Shown here one piece after another: positions 44,777 to 58,489 of a stretch of 64,000 bases of DNA (positions are counted from its first letter, which is position 1; each line of letters starts with the position of its first letter). Both the position numbers and the translations under genes were made by a program. Below the pieces are notes generated by a model. The model made no database searches. It was not told where the DNA came from and saw only the letters and a list, made by a program, of their open reading frames with translations. The stretch is from NCBI GenBank assembly GCA_045866215.1, contig AP035880.1, positions 3,100,001 to 3,164,000 on the forward strand. Direction: 5' to 3'. The DNA comes from Croceivirga sp009797885. GTDB taxonomy: Bacteria > Bacteroidota > Bacteroidia > Flavobacteriales > Flavobacteriaceae.

Positions 44777-47547
44777 TAAAATATTATATCAGTTTTACCT
44801 TTCTCGTCTGCGTGCACCATTCCTTTGCCCAAGTAGGCGAACAAAAAATATCCATTTCTTTTGACAGTGTACCAATGGTGGAAGCACTTCAAAAAATAGA
44901 AGAAGTTACGCCTCATCGCCTTTATTTTTTAAATGATTGGTTCGATGGGGAATACGTCTCCGGAAGCTATGAGGATACTACATTTTCAGATTTGTTGACT
45001 GATTTTTTGGAAGGGAGGAACATCAACTATTATTTTCTAAAGGATTATGGCATTGTCTTAACGCGGAACAGTATCATTCATGATGAATTGCCCGGTGATT
45101 TTTTTGGGAAACCGAAAAGGGACAGTATTAATGAAGCTTTGACCGGAGAAACCGAGGAAACACTTCCGTTTCTGTATAGGGAGGACAACGCACAAAGGGA
45201 AAGGACCATTGAGACCTTTAGGATAGGAAGGGAAACCAGGAACAGATCCGCAAGGAGCTTTGTCCTTTCCGGAATCGTTAAAAATAAGAGAACGGGAGAA
45301 CCTATCCCGGACCTTTACATCATAGCAAAAAACACGAATGTTAGAACCATTACGGACGAAAGGGGATTCTATGAGTTAAAATTGAAACCCGGCAGCAATA
45401 TTCTGGAAATGGTGTCCCTGGAAGTTCAGAATTCAGAAAAAAGGGTCATTATATATGGTAATGGCAAATTGGATTTCAATTTGGAAGAAAGTTTGGAAAT
45501 GCTGGAGGAGGTGGTCGTAGAGGCGGAGGTGGACTCCAATGTAAAACAGGCCCTTAGTGGATCGGAAAGAATAAACGCGGAGGAGACAAAAACCATTCCC
45601 CTGGTTTTGGGGGAAAGGGATGTTCTGCGGGTAGCAACTTCATTACCGGGGATTTCCACCACTGGGGAAGGTACCGCGGGTTTTAATGTCCGGGGAGGTG
45701 GAGCCGATCAAAACCTCATACTTTTTGACGATGCGGTGATATACAATCCACAACACTTTTTTGGCATATTCTCTGCCCTAAACCCTTTTGCCATTGACAA
45801 GTTCAATATTTATAAAGGGGTAGTCCCGGCAGAGTATGGGGGAAGGCTATCCTCTGTTTTCGACATAGGTTCCAAAAACGGAAATAACGAAAAGTTTTCC
45901 GGAGAGGCATCAGTAGGTCCCGTAACCGGTAATTTGGTGTTGGAAGTCCCTGTTGTAAAAGAGAAATCATCGCTATTGATGGGGGCCAGGGGAGCCTATG
46001 CCAATTGGATATTGAGGTCGTTGGATGAAGAATCCCTCAATAATAGTCGAGCCACATTTTATGATTTTCTGGCCAATTATGACCATAAGATCAATGAGCG
46101 TAATTCCATTAAGGCAACGGCGTATTATAGCTATGATGATTTTAGTATCAGTTCCGATTCCCTTTATATTTATGACAACAGACTACTTTCCATTAAATGG
46201 AACCGCAAATTCAATGAAAAAAATAGGGGCAGTTTACTATTGACCAATAGCCAGTATCAATTTGACATTGAATTTGATGGGGATTCCAACGACGATTTCC
46301 TTTTTGGATATCGCGTAAATGAAACGGAAGCCAAACTTAAACTGGATTATAGCCACAGCCCTAGATTGAATTTCACCTATGGATTGGCGAGTAAATTATA
46401 TGCTATAGACCCGGGCAGCATAGAACCTTTGAATGATGCCTCCGATGGGGAGGAATTGACCATCCCCAGGGAAAGGGCGCTGGAGTCGGGCGCTTTTCTA
46501 TCCGCCGATTGGGAAGTATCGGACAGATTTTCCGTGGATGCGGGCATTAGATATTCCTTTTACACGGCATTGGGCCCTGGTACGCATCGTATTTACGAGC
46601 CGGATGCCCCAAGGAGTGATGAAACGGTTGTCAATACCCTCAATTTTGATAGGAATGAAACCATTGAGACTTACACAAACCCCGAGTTCCGTATTTCGAC
46701 CAGATATCTGATTTCCCCTACCTTTTCGACAAAAGCCGGATACGGGAGGACTGTCCAGTACCTTCATCGGTTGTCAAACAACACATTGGTATCCCCAATA
46801 GATATTTGGAAACTTTCCGATATCAATATTGAACCGCAAAGGGCCGATCAAGTTACATTGGGTTTTTTCAAGAATATTGCGGAAAACAAATACGAGCTGA
46901 GTCTTGAAGGATTCTATAAAAGGTCACAGGAAATTATTGACTTTAAAACGGGTGCCCAGATTTTGCTGAACCAGAATATCGAAACGGAGGTGCTGCAGGG
47001 GGATGGGGAGTCCTATGGGGTTGAATTCCTGATCCGAAAGAACAAAGGAAGATTAAATGGGTGGTTGGGATATACGTATTCCCGTTCTTTTATCAGGTTT
47101 GATAGTCCTTTCCGGGAGGAACGCATTAATGATGGGGATTTTTTCCCTTCAAATTTTGACAAACCCCATGACTTAAGTATCGTAACGAACTATAAATTGA
47201 CAAGACGTTTAAGTCTTTCCGGAAACTTTGTGTACCAAACGGGGAGGCCTGTTACCGTCCCCGTCGGGAATTTTAATTTCAATAATTCGGATTTTGTGGT
47301 GTTCAGTGATAGGAATAGCTTTAGGATACCGGATTTTTATAGGCTGGATTTAGGATTGAATATTGAGGGCAATCACAAAATAAAAAAACTGGCCCATAGT
47401 TTTTGGACCATATCCGTCTATAACGTTTTGGGAAGAAACAATCCATTTTCAGTTTTTTTTGTTACCGAGAATGGCCAAATCCGAGCGGTGCAGAGTTCGA
47501 TTTTTGCCATACCCATTCCTGCAATTACGTATAACCTCAAATTCTGA
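44773..47547 (+). CDS. STN-domain TonB-dependent outer membrane receptor
   Basis: 924 residues. Signal peptide, STN domain (~25-100; ISISFDSVPMVEALQKIEEVTPH), a carboxypeptidase-like region (~165-245), plug domain (~270-390; PLVLGERDVLRVATSLPGISTTGEGTAGFNVRGGGADQNLILFDDAVIYN) and a long C-terminal barrel ending in ITYNLKF. The STN domain normally contacts an anti-sigma factor or inner-membrane regulator in FecA-type signalling (family knowledge); no sigma/anti-sigma pair is adjacent here. The ligand is not readable. Confidence 0.92.
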   Translation: MIKYYISFTFLVCVHHSFAQVGEQKISISFDSVPMVEALQKIEEVTPHRLYFLNDWFDGEYVSGSYEDTTFSDLLTDFLEGRNINYYFLKDYGIVLTRNSIIHDELPGDFFGKPKRDSINEALTGETEETLPFLYREDNAQRERTIETFRIGRETRNRSARSFVLSGIVKNKRTGEPIPDLYIIAKNTNVRTITDERGFYELKLKPGSNILEMVSLEVQNSEKRVIIYGNGKLDFNLEESLEMLEEVVVEAEVDSNVKQALSGSERINAEETKTIPLVLGERDVLRVATSLPGISTTGEGTAGFNVRGGGADQNLILFDDAVIYNPQHFFGIFSALNPFAIDKFNIYKGVVPAEYGGRLSSVFDIGSKNGNNEKFSGEASVGPVTGNLVLEVPVVKEKSSLLMGARGAYANWILRSLDEESLNNSRATFYDFLANYDHKINERNSIKATAYYSYDDFSISSDSLYIYDNRLLSIKWNRKFNEKNRGSLLLTNSQYQFDIEFDGDSNDDFLFGYRVNETEAKLKLDYSHSPRLNFTYGLASKLYAIDPGSIEPLNDASDGEELTIPRERALESGAFLSADWEVSDRFSVDAGIRYSFYTALGPGTHRIYEPDAPRSDETVVNTLNFDRNETIETYTNPEFRISTRYLISPTFSTKAGYGRTVQYLHRLSNNTLVSPIDIWKLSDINIEPQRADQVTLGFFKNIAENKYELSLEGFYKRSQEIIDFKTGAQILLNQNIETEVLQGDGESYGVEFLIRKNKGRLNGWLGYTYSRSFIRFDSPFREERINDGDFFPSNFDKPHDLSIVTNYKLTRRLSLSGNFVYQTGRPVTVPVGNFNFNNSDFVVFSDRNSFRIPDFYRLDLGLNIEGNHKIKKLAHSFWTISVYNVLGRNNPFSVFFVTENGQIRAVQSSIFAIPIPAITYNLKF

Positions 47548-47559
47548 AGTTTGGTCCCT

Positions 47560-48729
47560 ATGCACTTATCCATTGAAAAATATTTGCTTTTTCCCGTTGC
47601 GTCGGTCCTCGCTTTGGTTCTTTTGGGATGTACGGAGACCATAGAGTTCGAAATAGAAAATTTTGAAGATATTTTAGTGATTGATGCAAATATTACGGAT
47701 GAAGTAAAACGCCAGGAAATTTTCCTGACCACCACTTTCTTGACAGGCGAGGAGATCCTACAGGAAAGGGGGGCAACCGTAAGGGTGGTCGATGATTTGG
47801 AAAACGAATTTATATTTCAGGAAACGGAATCGGGGAGCTACGTTTCTGCGGCGGTTTTTGGAGCAGAACAAGGGCGAAGGTATAGGTTGTTCATAACAAC
47901 GGCCAATGGTGACCAGTTTGTTTCCGAATTTGAGGAATTGGTTGCCAATGCTGGAATTGAAAGTATTACGGCAGAGATTGCCCAACGAGAGGATGGTGTG
48001 GAGGGCATCGCTATATTGGTCAATAGTGCTGACCTTGAAGAGGGGTCCAATTTTTTTAGGTATGATTATGAAGAGACGTTTCAAGTCGTCTCCCCTCTTA
48101 GCGCGAATTTTGATTTGGTGGTGGCTTCTGATGGATCTGGGCTTGAAAGGGTCGACAAGACTAGGGAAGAGGAAGTGTGTTACAGAACGCAGGAATCAAA
48201 TGGAATTTTGATTACCAGTAGGGAGAATCTTTCACAACCAAGGATACTTGATTATGAGGTCAGGTTTATTCCTAAAAACGATTTCGTGATACGGAACCGG
48301 TATAGTATTTTGGTCAATCAATATGTGCAATCTTCCGAAGCGTTTAGTTTTTATGAGACTTTAAGGGAGTTTTCCAATGTTGAATCCTTATTTACCCAGA
48401 CCCAACCTGGTTTCATTGGTGGAAACTTTACTTCCGAAGGTAGTACCAGCAGAAGGGTATTGGGCGTCTTTGAAGTTTCTTCCGTAACATCTGCACGGAT
48501 TTTTGTTGATCGAAACGATTTTTTCCCGGATGAGCGTCCCCCAGAGTTTGGAATTGATTGTTCCGTATTGGAATTGTCGGTATCCGACCCATTTCTTTTT
48601 AACCTGATAGCGAATGGAACCCATAAATATGCCAACGAAGATTTTGGAGTTTATATCGTGGCCCCTAGGAGTTGTTTGGATTGTACGGTTTTCGGAAGTA
48701 ATATCGTGCCGGATTTTTGGCAAGACTAA
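47560..48729 (+). CDS. DUF4249 lipoprotein, partner of the TonB receptor
   Basis: 389 residues. Lipobox LLGCTET, then the DUF4249 pattern of N-terminal NFEDILVIDANITDEVKRQEIFLT and later GFIGGNFTSEGSTSRRVLGVFEVSS, with conserved cysteines in the tail (APRSCLDCTVFGSN). DUF4249 proteins are lipoproteins encoded next to STN-type TonB receptors and are thought to capture ligand outside the membrane (family knowledge, unproven). ATG 47560 is chosen. It lies 12 nt after the receptor. Confidence 0.88.
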   Translation: MHLSIEKYLLFPVASVLALVLLGCTETIEFEIENFEDILVIDANITDEVKRQEIFLTTTFLTGEEILQERGATVRVVDDLENEFIFQETESGSYVSAAVFGAEQGRRYRLFITTANGDQFVSEFEELVANAGIESITAEIAQREDGVEGIAILVNSADLEEGSNFFRYDYEETFQVVSPLSANFDLVVASDGSGLERVDKTREEEVCYRTQESNGILITSRENLSQPRILDYEVRFIPKNDFVIRNRYSILVNQYVQSSEAFSFYETLREFSNVESLFTQTQPGFIGGNFTSEGSTSRRVLGVFEVSSVTSARIFVDRNDFFPDERPPEFGIDCSVLELSVSDPFLFNLIANGTHKYANEDFGVYIVAPRSCLDCTVFGSNIVPDFWQD

Positions 48730-48730
48730 T

Positions 48731-50533
48731 ATGTGTAATAATAAAATGGGCAGAACTATTCTAAAGGCAATTATTACCCTGATCTATGTATTCGGATTCA
48801 ATACTTCCTTGAAATCCCAGCAAGAAACACCGTATATTATAAATGGAATTGGTCAGGAAAGGATTTTTATACATTATAACGCACCCCTTTTTTTTGTTGG
48901 TGAATATCTTTACTACCGGGTGTATTGTTTAAACTCGAATACAAACAATCTAAGTGACATCAGTAAGATTGCTTACGTTCGGTTGATCGGGGAAGATGGC
49001 AATACCATTTTTTCGCAAAAAGTAGCTTTGGAAAACGGGTTGGGCCAGGGTGATTTCTTTATACCCGTCGCTGTGCCATCCGGTAATTACAAGCTTATTG
49101 GATTTACACGTTGGATGAGGAATTGGGAGCAAGAACAATTTTATGAAGGGGATATCACCATTATAAATCCGTATTCCAATGACCAGAAGCCTTTTCTTGG
49201 GGACGACGATATGGATTCCATTCCAACCAAGAAGAACGATGCCCAGGATGGATTTACAAAAAGCGGTAAGGCAATCAACTTTAAAAATGGGAATGTGACG
49301 CTCTCCGTTCCCAAAAAGGTGTATGGCAAGAGGGAAAAGGTGGCCCTATCATTAAGTGCATCAAATGAAAGATTGGCTTTGGGAAACTATTCGTTGTCCG
49401 TAAGGAAGATAGATGATTTTTCAACGGTAAAATCGGAAACTGCCCACGAATTCATTCAAAAAACGAAAGGGATTCCCGCCAAGCCCCCAACAGGTGACCG
49501 GGGATTTTTGCCAGAACTACGGGGAACACTTGTTCGTGGTCAACTAAAATCGATGGATGCCACACGCTCCCTAAAAGGGATTCCAGTAGCACTATCAATA
49601 CCAGGAAAAGAGTACTTACTGCAGATTGCCAAAACAAGCGAAACAGGGGCGTTTTATTTTAACCTTAATGACTCTAAGGACAAGGGCTATGCCTTTTTAC
49701 AAGTTCTAGGTAAGAAAAACAAAACTTTTCAAATTGAAATAAAGGAAGATTCCACTATCCTGGACCATAAAAGGCTGAGCTTTGGAAGTTTTAAACTTGA
49801 CAAATCATTGGATTCCATTATTTTAAAACGAAGTATCCACAATCAAATTGAAAACGCGTTTTTTAAGGCAAAACCGGATACCCTGGCCTCCAAGCTGGGA
49901 ACCCCCGCATTTTATGGTACAATGGGGAGCACTTTTAAATTGGATGACTTCACAAGGTTTCCCACCTTAAGGGAAACGGTTGTGGAGATTATTGACAATG
50001 TGTGGATAGAGGAAAAGGACAATAGTGATTTTTGTTTTAAAATAAGAAGTCCATACGAGTCAGAAATGGACGATGATTTCAATTCGTTGCTCATAGTGGA
50101 TGGGTTGCCTGTCCAAAACCAAAAAGACTTCCTGAAATACGATTCCAGGAGAATAGAAAGTATACATGTTGTAAGGGGGGTCTACAGACTTGGGGCGCAC
50201 TTTTTTCATGGGATCTTTGATGTTAAGACCTTTGATTCCGACTATCTTAGTAAAGTGGATTTGTCGATTTATAATCGAATGGAATTCTTAAATGTGTTAC
50301 CAAACAAGAGGTATTTTCGGCAGTTTTATAGTGAAGAAACCCAAGATGAAAAGGAACAAATACCGGATTTGAGATATCAATTGTTATGGCTTCCGGATGT
50401 CAAAATGGGAACACAGGAAAAATACATTGATTTCTTCACCTCGGATGTTTCAGGTGATTTTGAGATCAGTTTGGAAGGTTTTACGGCCAACGGAACCCCT
50501 GTATCCGCAAAAAAGGTTTTTTCGGTTAATTAG
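48731..50533 (+). CDS. Secreted MG2-like protein with a TonB-plug-like domain but no barrel
   Basis: About 600 residues. Signal-like start (TLIYVFGFNTSLKSQ), then an MG2 (alpha-2-macroglobulin type) stretch (IFIHYNAPLFFVGEYLYYRVYCLN, ~30-130) and beta-rich modules. Near residues ~450-500 it carries SLLIVDGLPVQNQKDFLKYDSRRIESIHVVRGVY and FHGIFDVKTF, which follow the VVDG, IESIEVLKG and GVIxITTK landmarks of a TonB plug. No outer-membrane barrel follows. ATG 48731, 1 nt after the DUF4249 stop, is taken; the longer frame overlaps that gene. Last gene of the operon. Confidence 0.7.
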   Translation: MCNNKMGRTILKAIITLIYVFGFNTSLKSQQETPYIINGIGQERIFIHYNAPLFFVGEYLYYRVYCLNSNTNNLSDISKIAYVRLIGEDGNTIFSQKVALENGLGQGDFFIPVAVPSGNYKLIGFTRWMRNWEQEQFYEGDITIINPYSNDQKPFLGDDDMDSIPTKKNDAQDGFTKSGKAINFKNGNVTLSVPKKVYGKREKVALSLSASNERLALGNYSLSVRKIDDFSTVKSETAHEFIQKTKGIPAKPPTGDRGFLPELRGTLVRGQLKSMDATRSLKGIPVALSIPGKEYLLQIAKTSETGAFYFNLNDSKDKGYAFLQVLGKKNKTFQIEIKEDSTILDHKRLSFGSFKLDKSLDSIILKRSIHNQIENAFFKAKPDTLASKLGTPAFYGTMGSTFKLDDFTRFPTLRETVVEIIDNVWIEEKDNSDFCFKIRSPYESEMDDDFNSLLIVDGLPVQNQKDFLKYDSRRIESIHVVRGVYRLGAHFFHGIFDVKTFDSDYLSKVDLSIYNRMEFLNVLPNKRYFRQFYSEETQDEKEQIPDLRYQLLWLPDVKMGTQEKYIDFFTSDVSGDFEISLEGFTANGTPVSAKKVFSVN

Positions 50534-50592
50534 TATTTGGATTCTTTTTTGTCGGTGCTGCAAGGGGATTTCCGCATGGTGTTGCTGGTTTT

Positions 50593-50610
50593 CCCTCGCT
50601 GTTCCGAGGG
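50593..50610 (+). terminator. Possible weak terminator after the STN-receptor operon
   Basis: CCCTCG / CGAGGG stem with a 6-nt loop, followed by a T-rich stretch. No gene lies between 50534 and 50785. Confidence 0.35.
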
Positions 50611-50759
50611 GTTGTCTTTCTAAATGGGTCTGTTGCTTCACATAACGCACAGGTTCTTTTTACATCTTTTTAAGAATAATGGTGCCAAAACGGGAATAAT
50701 TGGGAAAAGGTTGTTTCTTTTTCCGAGGACATTTGGTATTTCATTAGGGTTGAAAAAAG

Positions 50760-50767
50760 TACTTTTG
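50760..50767 (+). promoter_or_regulatory. Candidate -7 promoter element of the porin gene
   Basis: TACTTTTG, an exact TAnnTTTG match 18 nt before the ATG at 50786. Confidence 0.5.
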
Positions 50768-50785
50768 TTCCTTCAATCGTAAAAG

Positions 50786-52795
50786 ATGAGGGGATTTAAA
50801 CTCTTATTGATTCTTTTTTTGATATGTGGTTTCAAGACTTGGGCACAGGATGATCTTTTGCCTACCATTTCAACTGATACTACCAAAAGAATCCAAAGAC
50901 CGAAAAAACCAGAGGCAAAACAAGAAATTACCATTGCCAATTATAAAATTATAAGCCATGGTAGGGATACGGTTCACTTGGATACCTCGCTGACCATTCA
51001 AAAAGAATACCGATACAATTTTTTACGTAAGGATGATTTTGAATTAATGCCCTTTAGCAATATTGGACAGCCCTATAATAGTCTGGGGGTAAATTTTGAA
51101 GAGGAACATTTTTATCCAAAAATTGGGGCAAGGGCAAGACATTTTGGCTTTTTTGAAACTGAGGACATCAAATACTACAATGTGGCCACTCCCATGACCG
51201 AACTGTTTTTCAAGACTACCTTGGAACAAGGACAGTTATTGGATGCCCTATTGACCTTCAATACTTCGGAACGATTGAATTTTTCCATAGCCTTCATTGG
51301 TTTTCGCTCACTCGGAAAATATCAATTTGACCAGGCGGAATCCGGTAGGTTCCGAACCACATTTAACTATGTGACCCAAAATAACCGGTATATGGTCAGG
51401 GGACACTATGCTTCCCAGGTGTTGGATGGGGAAGAGAATGGGGGCTTGTTGAATAGGGAATTGCAGTTTGAATCAGGTGACGAAGACTTTTTGGACCGTG
51501 CAAGGGTCGATGTTCTTATTAGCAACGCCAACAGTACAATCAATAGCAAAAGGTATTTTTTGGACCACCAGTTTAATTTGGTGCGTCCCAAGAAGGATTC
51601 CTTAAAAACCAGAAGTACGCTGCTGTCAATTGGACATCAGTTCAATTATGAAACAAAGTCCTACTCCTTTAACCAATCCACACCCGGTGAAGTTTTTGGG
51701 GGAAATGCGCTTGAAAGTCCCGTGAGGGACAAGGCATTTTTGCGGACCATGTACAATCAAGTATCTGCTAATTTTTCAAATAAAACGCTCGGACGGGTTT
51801 CGGGAAGTCTAAATCTCTATAACTATGACTACTCCTTCAGGAGCCTGTTGATCCTTCCGGACGTCACCATTCCAAATCAGCTTACAGGAAGTGAAATTGC
51901 GGTGGGCGGGGATTATTGGAATAGGATAGGCCCTTTGGAACTGCGCGGGAAATTGCGGTTTAACCTATCTGGGGATTTAACGGGCACATTATTTGATGCC
52001 GAGGCCAGTTACAGGCTAAATGACAAAAACAAATTGTTTGCAGCGCTCTATGGTTCTTCCAGAATGCCAAATTTCAACTTTTTGCTGTATCAAAGTGATT
52101 ATTTGAATTACAATTGGTTCAACTTGGACAGTTTTGATAAGCAACAAACCCAATCCATACATTTTGGCCTGGACTCCGACTTTTTTGGAAATATTTCGGC
52201 CAAGTTTACAACAATTGATAGGTATGCCTATTTTGGCATCAATGACGAAGACCTTCCTGAGGTTGTAGAGGGAGAGGAAGGACAGCTGAACAATAATGGA
52301 CAACAACTGCCTTTTGTCCGACCTTTCCAAGCCACTGAAAGTATAAATTATTTAAAAGTTAAGTACCAAAAAGAATTCAAGTGGCGCAAATGGGCCTTGA
52401 ACAATACAGTGATGTACCAGAATGTTGGTCAGGAATCCCAAGTCCTCAATGTGCCGGAAATAGTTACCAGGAATACATTGTATTATTCAAGTGACGTGTT
52501 CAAGAAAGCGATGTACATTCAGACAGGGGTTACCTTCAAGTATTTCACCTCGTATAATATGAATGCCTACAATCCGTTACTCGGGGAGTTCTATATACAG
52601 AACAATGAGACCCTGGGGGGCTATCCTTTAATCGACGTATTCATCAATGCCAGGGTAAGACAGACCAGGATATATTTCAAAGCAGAGCATTTAAATACAG
52701 TTTGGGGCAATCAATTCAACTACTACGCTGCGCCCAACTATCCCTACCGTGATTTTGTCATTAGATTTGGCTTGGTCTGGAATTTCTTTTCTTAA
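50786..52795 (+). CDS. Putative porin (PF14121-like outer membrane barrel)
   Basis: 669 residues. Signal peptide (LLLILFLICGFKTWAQ) and a proline/charged linker are followed by a beta-barrel with YNSLGVNFEEEHFYPKIGARARHFGFFE, the usual opening of the putative-porin family, and many aromatic-rich strands ending GLVWNFFS. Probably a general porin; no substrate data. Own promoter, separate from the preceding operon. Confidence 0.85.
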   Translation: MRGFKLLLILFLICGFKTWAQDDLLPTISTDTTKRIQRPKKPEAKQEITIANYKIISHGRDTVHLDTSLTIQKEYRYNFLRKDDFELMPFSNIGQPYNSLGVNFEEEHFYPKIGARARHFGFFETEDIKYYNVATPMTELFFKTTLEQGQLLDALLTFNTSERLNFSIAFIGFRSLGKYQFDQAESGRFRTTFNYVTQNNRYMVRGHYASQVLDGEENGGLLNRELQFESGDEDFLDRARVDVLISNANSTINSKRYFLDHQFNLVRPKKDSLKTRSTLLSIGHQFNYETKSYSFNQSTPGEVFGGNALESPVRDKAFLRTMYNQVSANFSNKTLGRVSGSLNLYNYDYSFRSLLILPDVTIPNQLTGSEIAVGGDYWNRIGPLELRGKLRFNLSGDLTGTLFDAEASYRLNDKNKLFAALYGSSRMPNFNFLLYQSDYLNYNWFNLDSFDKQQTQSIHFGLDSDFFGNISAKFTTIDRYAYFGINDEDLPEVVEGEEGQLNNNGQQLPFVRPFQATESINYLKVKYQKEFKWRKWALNNTVMYQNVGQESQVLNVPEIVTRNTLYYSSDVFKKAMYIQTGVTFKYFTSYNMNAYNPLLGEFYIQNNETLGGYPLIDVFINARVRQTRIYFKAEHLNTVWGNQFNYYAAPNYPYRDFVIRFGLVWNFFS

Positions 52796-52821
52796 AAATT
52801 TGTTAGTTTTTTTAGAATAAA

Positions 52822-52836
52822 TGCTGAATATCAGCA
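52822..52836 (+). terminator. Possible small hairpin terminator of the porin gene
   Basis: TGCTGA-ATA-TCAGCA, a short palindrome followed by an A/T-rich run with TTTTT. Confidence 0.35.
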
Positions 52837-52880
52837 ACTTATTTTTAGGATAAAAAAAAACACTGAAAATAAAAGGTATC

Positions 52881-52888
52881 TATATTTG
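52881..52888 (+). promoter_or_regulatory. Candidate promoter -7 element of the rRNA operon
   Basis: TATATTTG, an exact TAnnTTTG match in a strongly A-rich context (possible UP-like element upstream), ~205 bp before 16S. The leader also has a CCCGC/GCGGG hairpin just after it. Confidence 0.5.
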
Positions 52889-53090
52889 CACCCGCTTTGC
52901 TGGTAAAGCATGGCGGGTTCCCTAGGAACGCGGGCCCTTTTGACGGGGTCCTTATGTCGGGAATAGGGGGAAGTTCATTGGGATGATGTACTACGACAGC
53001 GTAGAATTAAGACAAGAACCATTTTGAAGCTCTGGAGCGGGCCTTCGGTCGGGTGTCCCGGAATAGTTTATAACGTACTATTAACGGTAC

Positions 53091-54617
<1,527 letters not shown>

Positions 54618-54720
54618 AGAGAAAGCGGGGCGTCCGCCGGCGCCCGTTCCGGGCGGATTGGTGGTCCTTGTCCAATTTTGCGCTGTCGTATTGCATCCTC
54701 CTTATATGTACCATTGATGC

Positions 54721-54794
54721 AGTCTCGTAGCTCAGCTGGTTAGAGCGCTACACTGATAATGTAGAGGTCGGCAGTTCGAGCCTGCCCGAGACTA
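54721..54794 (+). tRNA. tRNA-Ile (anticodon GAT)
   Basis: 74 nt. Acceptor AGTCTCG / CGAGACT, D stem GCTC/GAGC, anticodon loop CTGATAA with GAT, T arm GGCAG/CTGCC, discriminator A; the CCA is not encoded. Confidence 0.95.
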
Positions 54795-54844
54795 CGAAGT
54801 TCATTGAAGGAGTACTGAATAGGAAATTCTGGAAGTTGAGCGAC

Positions 54845-54909
54845 CAGTCTGCGGTATGCAGTCCACAGTAAACAGGAACTGTCCACTGTATACTGATTAC
54901 TGACAACTG
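54845..54909. repeat. Inverted heptad array: CAGTNNN x5 then ACTGNNN x5
   Basis: Tetranucleotides CAGT, CGGT, CAGT, CAGT, CAGG begin at 54845, 54852, 54859, 54866 and 54873, exactly 7 bases apart. ACTG begins at 54878, 54885, 54892, 54899 and 54906, again exactly 7 apart. CAGT and ACTG are reverse complements, so the two halves fold as a ladder of 4-bp stems separated by 3x3 internal loops. It lies between tRNA-Ile and tRNA-Ala. Confidence 0.8.
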
Positions 54910-54915
54910 AAGAAA

Positions 54916-54989
54916 GGGGAATTAGCTCAGCTGGCTAGAGCGCCTGCCTTGCACGCAGGAGGCCACCGGTTCGACTCCGGTATTCTCCA
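54916..54989 (+). tRNA. tRNA-Ala (anticodon TGC)
   Basis: 74 nt. Acceptor GGGGAAT / ATTCTCC, D stem GCTC/GAGC, anticodon loop CTTGCAC with TGC, T arm ACCGG/CCGGT, discriminator A, CCA not encoded. Confidence 0.95.
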
Positions 54990-55097
54990 CAGGGCAATGG
55001 CCGTTGACGATCGGGTCTTCGGTGGTTGCATTGAAGGGTCCCCCACTTTTTTTTGGGAAGTGCGGACTTTTTACAGGTTCATTTTGGAATACTGAAA

Positions 55098-55173
55098 GGG
55101 AAATGGCAGCATGGTGCCAGAGCGTCCCGGCCATTGGTCGGGAAGGCCACCGGTTCGACTCCGGTATTCTCCA
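55098..55173 (+). pseudogene. Degenerate tRNA-Ala-like copy in the 16S-23S spacer
   Basis: The 3' 30 nt starting at 55145 (variable loop, T arm, 3' acceptor strand and following C) are identical to those of tRNA-Ala (54961-54990). The 5' part (GGGAAAT..., AGAGCG) is only similar to the same gene, and the anticodon arm (TCCCG...CGGGA) has a 9-nt loop without a normal Ala anticodon. The left flank also resembles that of tRNA-Ala. Probably a decayed duplicate, possibly kept partly identical by gene conversion. Confidence 0.7.
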
Positions 55174-55367
55174 CGAGTTCCCGCACATGCGGGGCCCCCT
55201 GGGTCGGTCACCGATCAAGGTCGGTCCCTTACCGCGGGGGTGCCAAAGCAAGTTTGGCATGAACGTTCATTGACATATTGGGACGCAACATTTTGATTAA
55301 TGTTGGGTCAAGAGAAGAAACTTGAAGCAAGTAGAATAATTATTAAGGAATACGAGGGGCACCTTAA

Positions 55368-58207
<2,840 letters not shown>

Positions 58208-58328
58208 GCCCCCCGCAGACCCTTGACCAAGTTCTGAAAGCTTCAGGACGCTCCTCTTGACCGTTCCCATATGTCAACAATATTGACGCCCTTCCTTTCC
58301 CCCCATGGGGGCAAGGGGGCCAACTTTT

Positions 58329-58436
58329 AGGTGGCCATGGCAACGGGGCCCACCCCTTCCCATACCGAACAGGGTAGTTAAGCCCGTTAGCGCCGATGGT
58401 ACTGCCACACCAGGTGGGAGAGTAGGTCGCCGCCTT
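58329..58436 (+). rRNA. 5S ribosomal RNA
   Basis: About 108 nt. It starts GGTGGCCATGGCAACGGGGCCCACC and includes CCCATACCGAACAGGG and GGGAGAGTAGGTCGCCGCC. Ends approximate. Confidence 0.95.
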
Positions 58437-58441
58437 CCTCG

Positions 58442-58476
58442 AAGCCCCCTCCATATCGCATGGAGGGGGCTTTTTT
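58442..58476 (+). terminator. rRNA operon terminator
   Basis: AAGCCCCCTCCA / TGGAGGGGGCTT stem with a 7-nt loop followed by a T run. Confidence 0.9.
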
Positions 58477-58489
58477 ATTGGTCTTACAT

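Noticed and set aside
48614..48730. Upstream extension of the plug-like gene
   Set aside because: It lies within the DUF4249 gene; ATG 48731 immediately after that stop is a better start.
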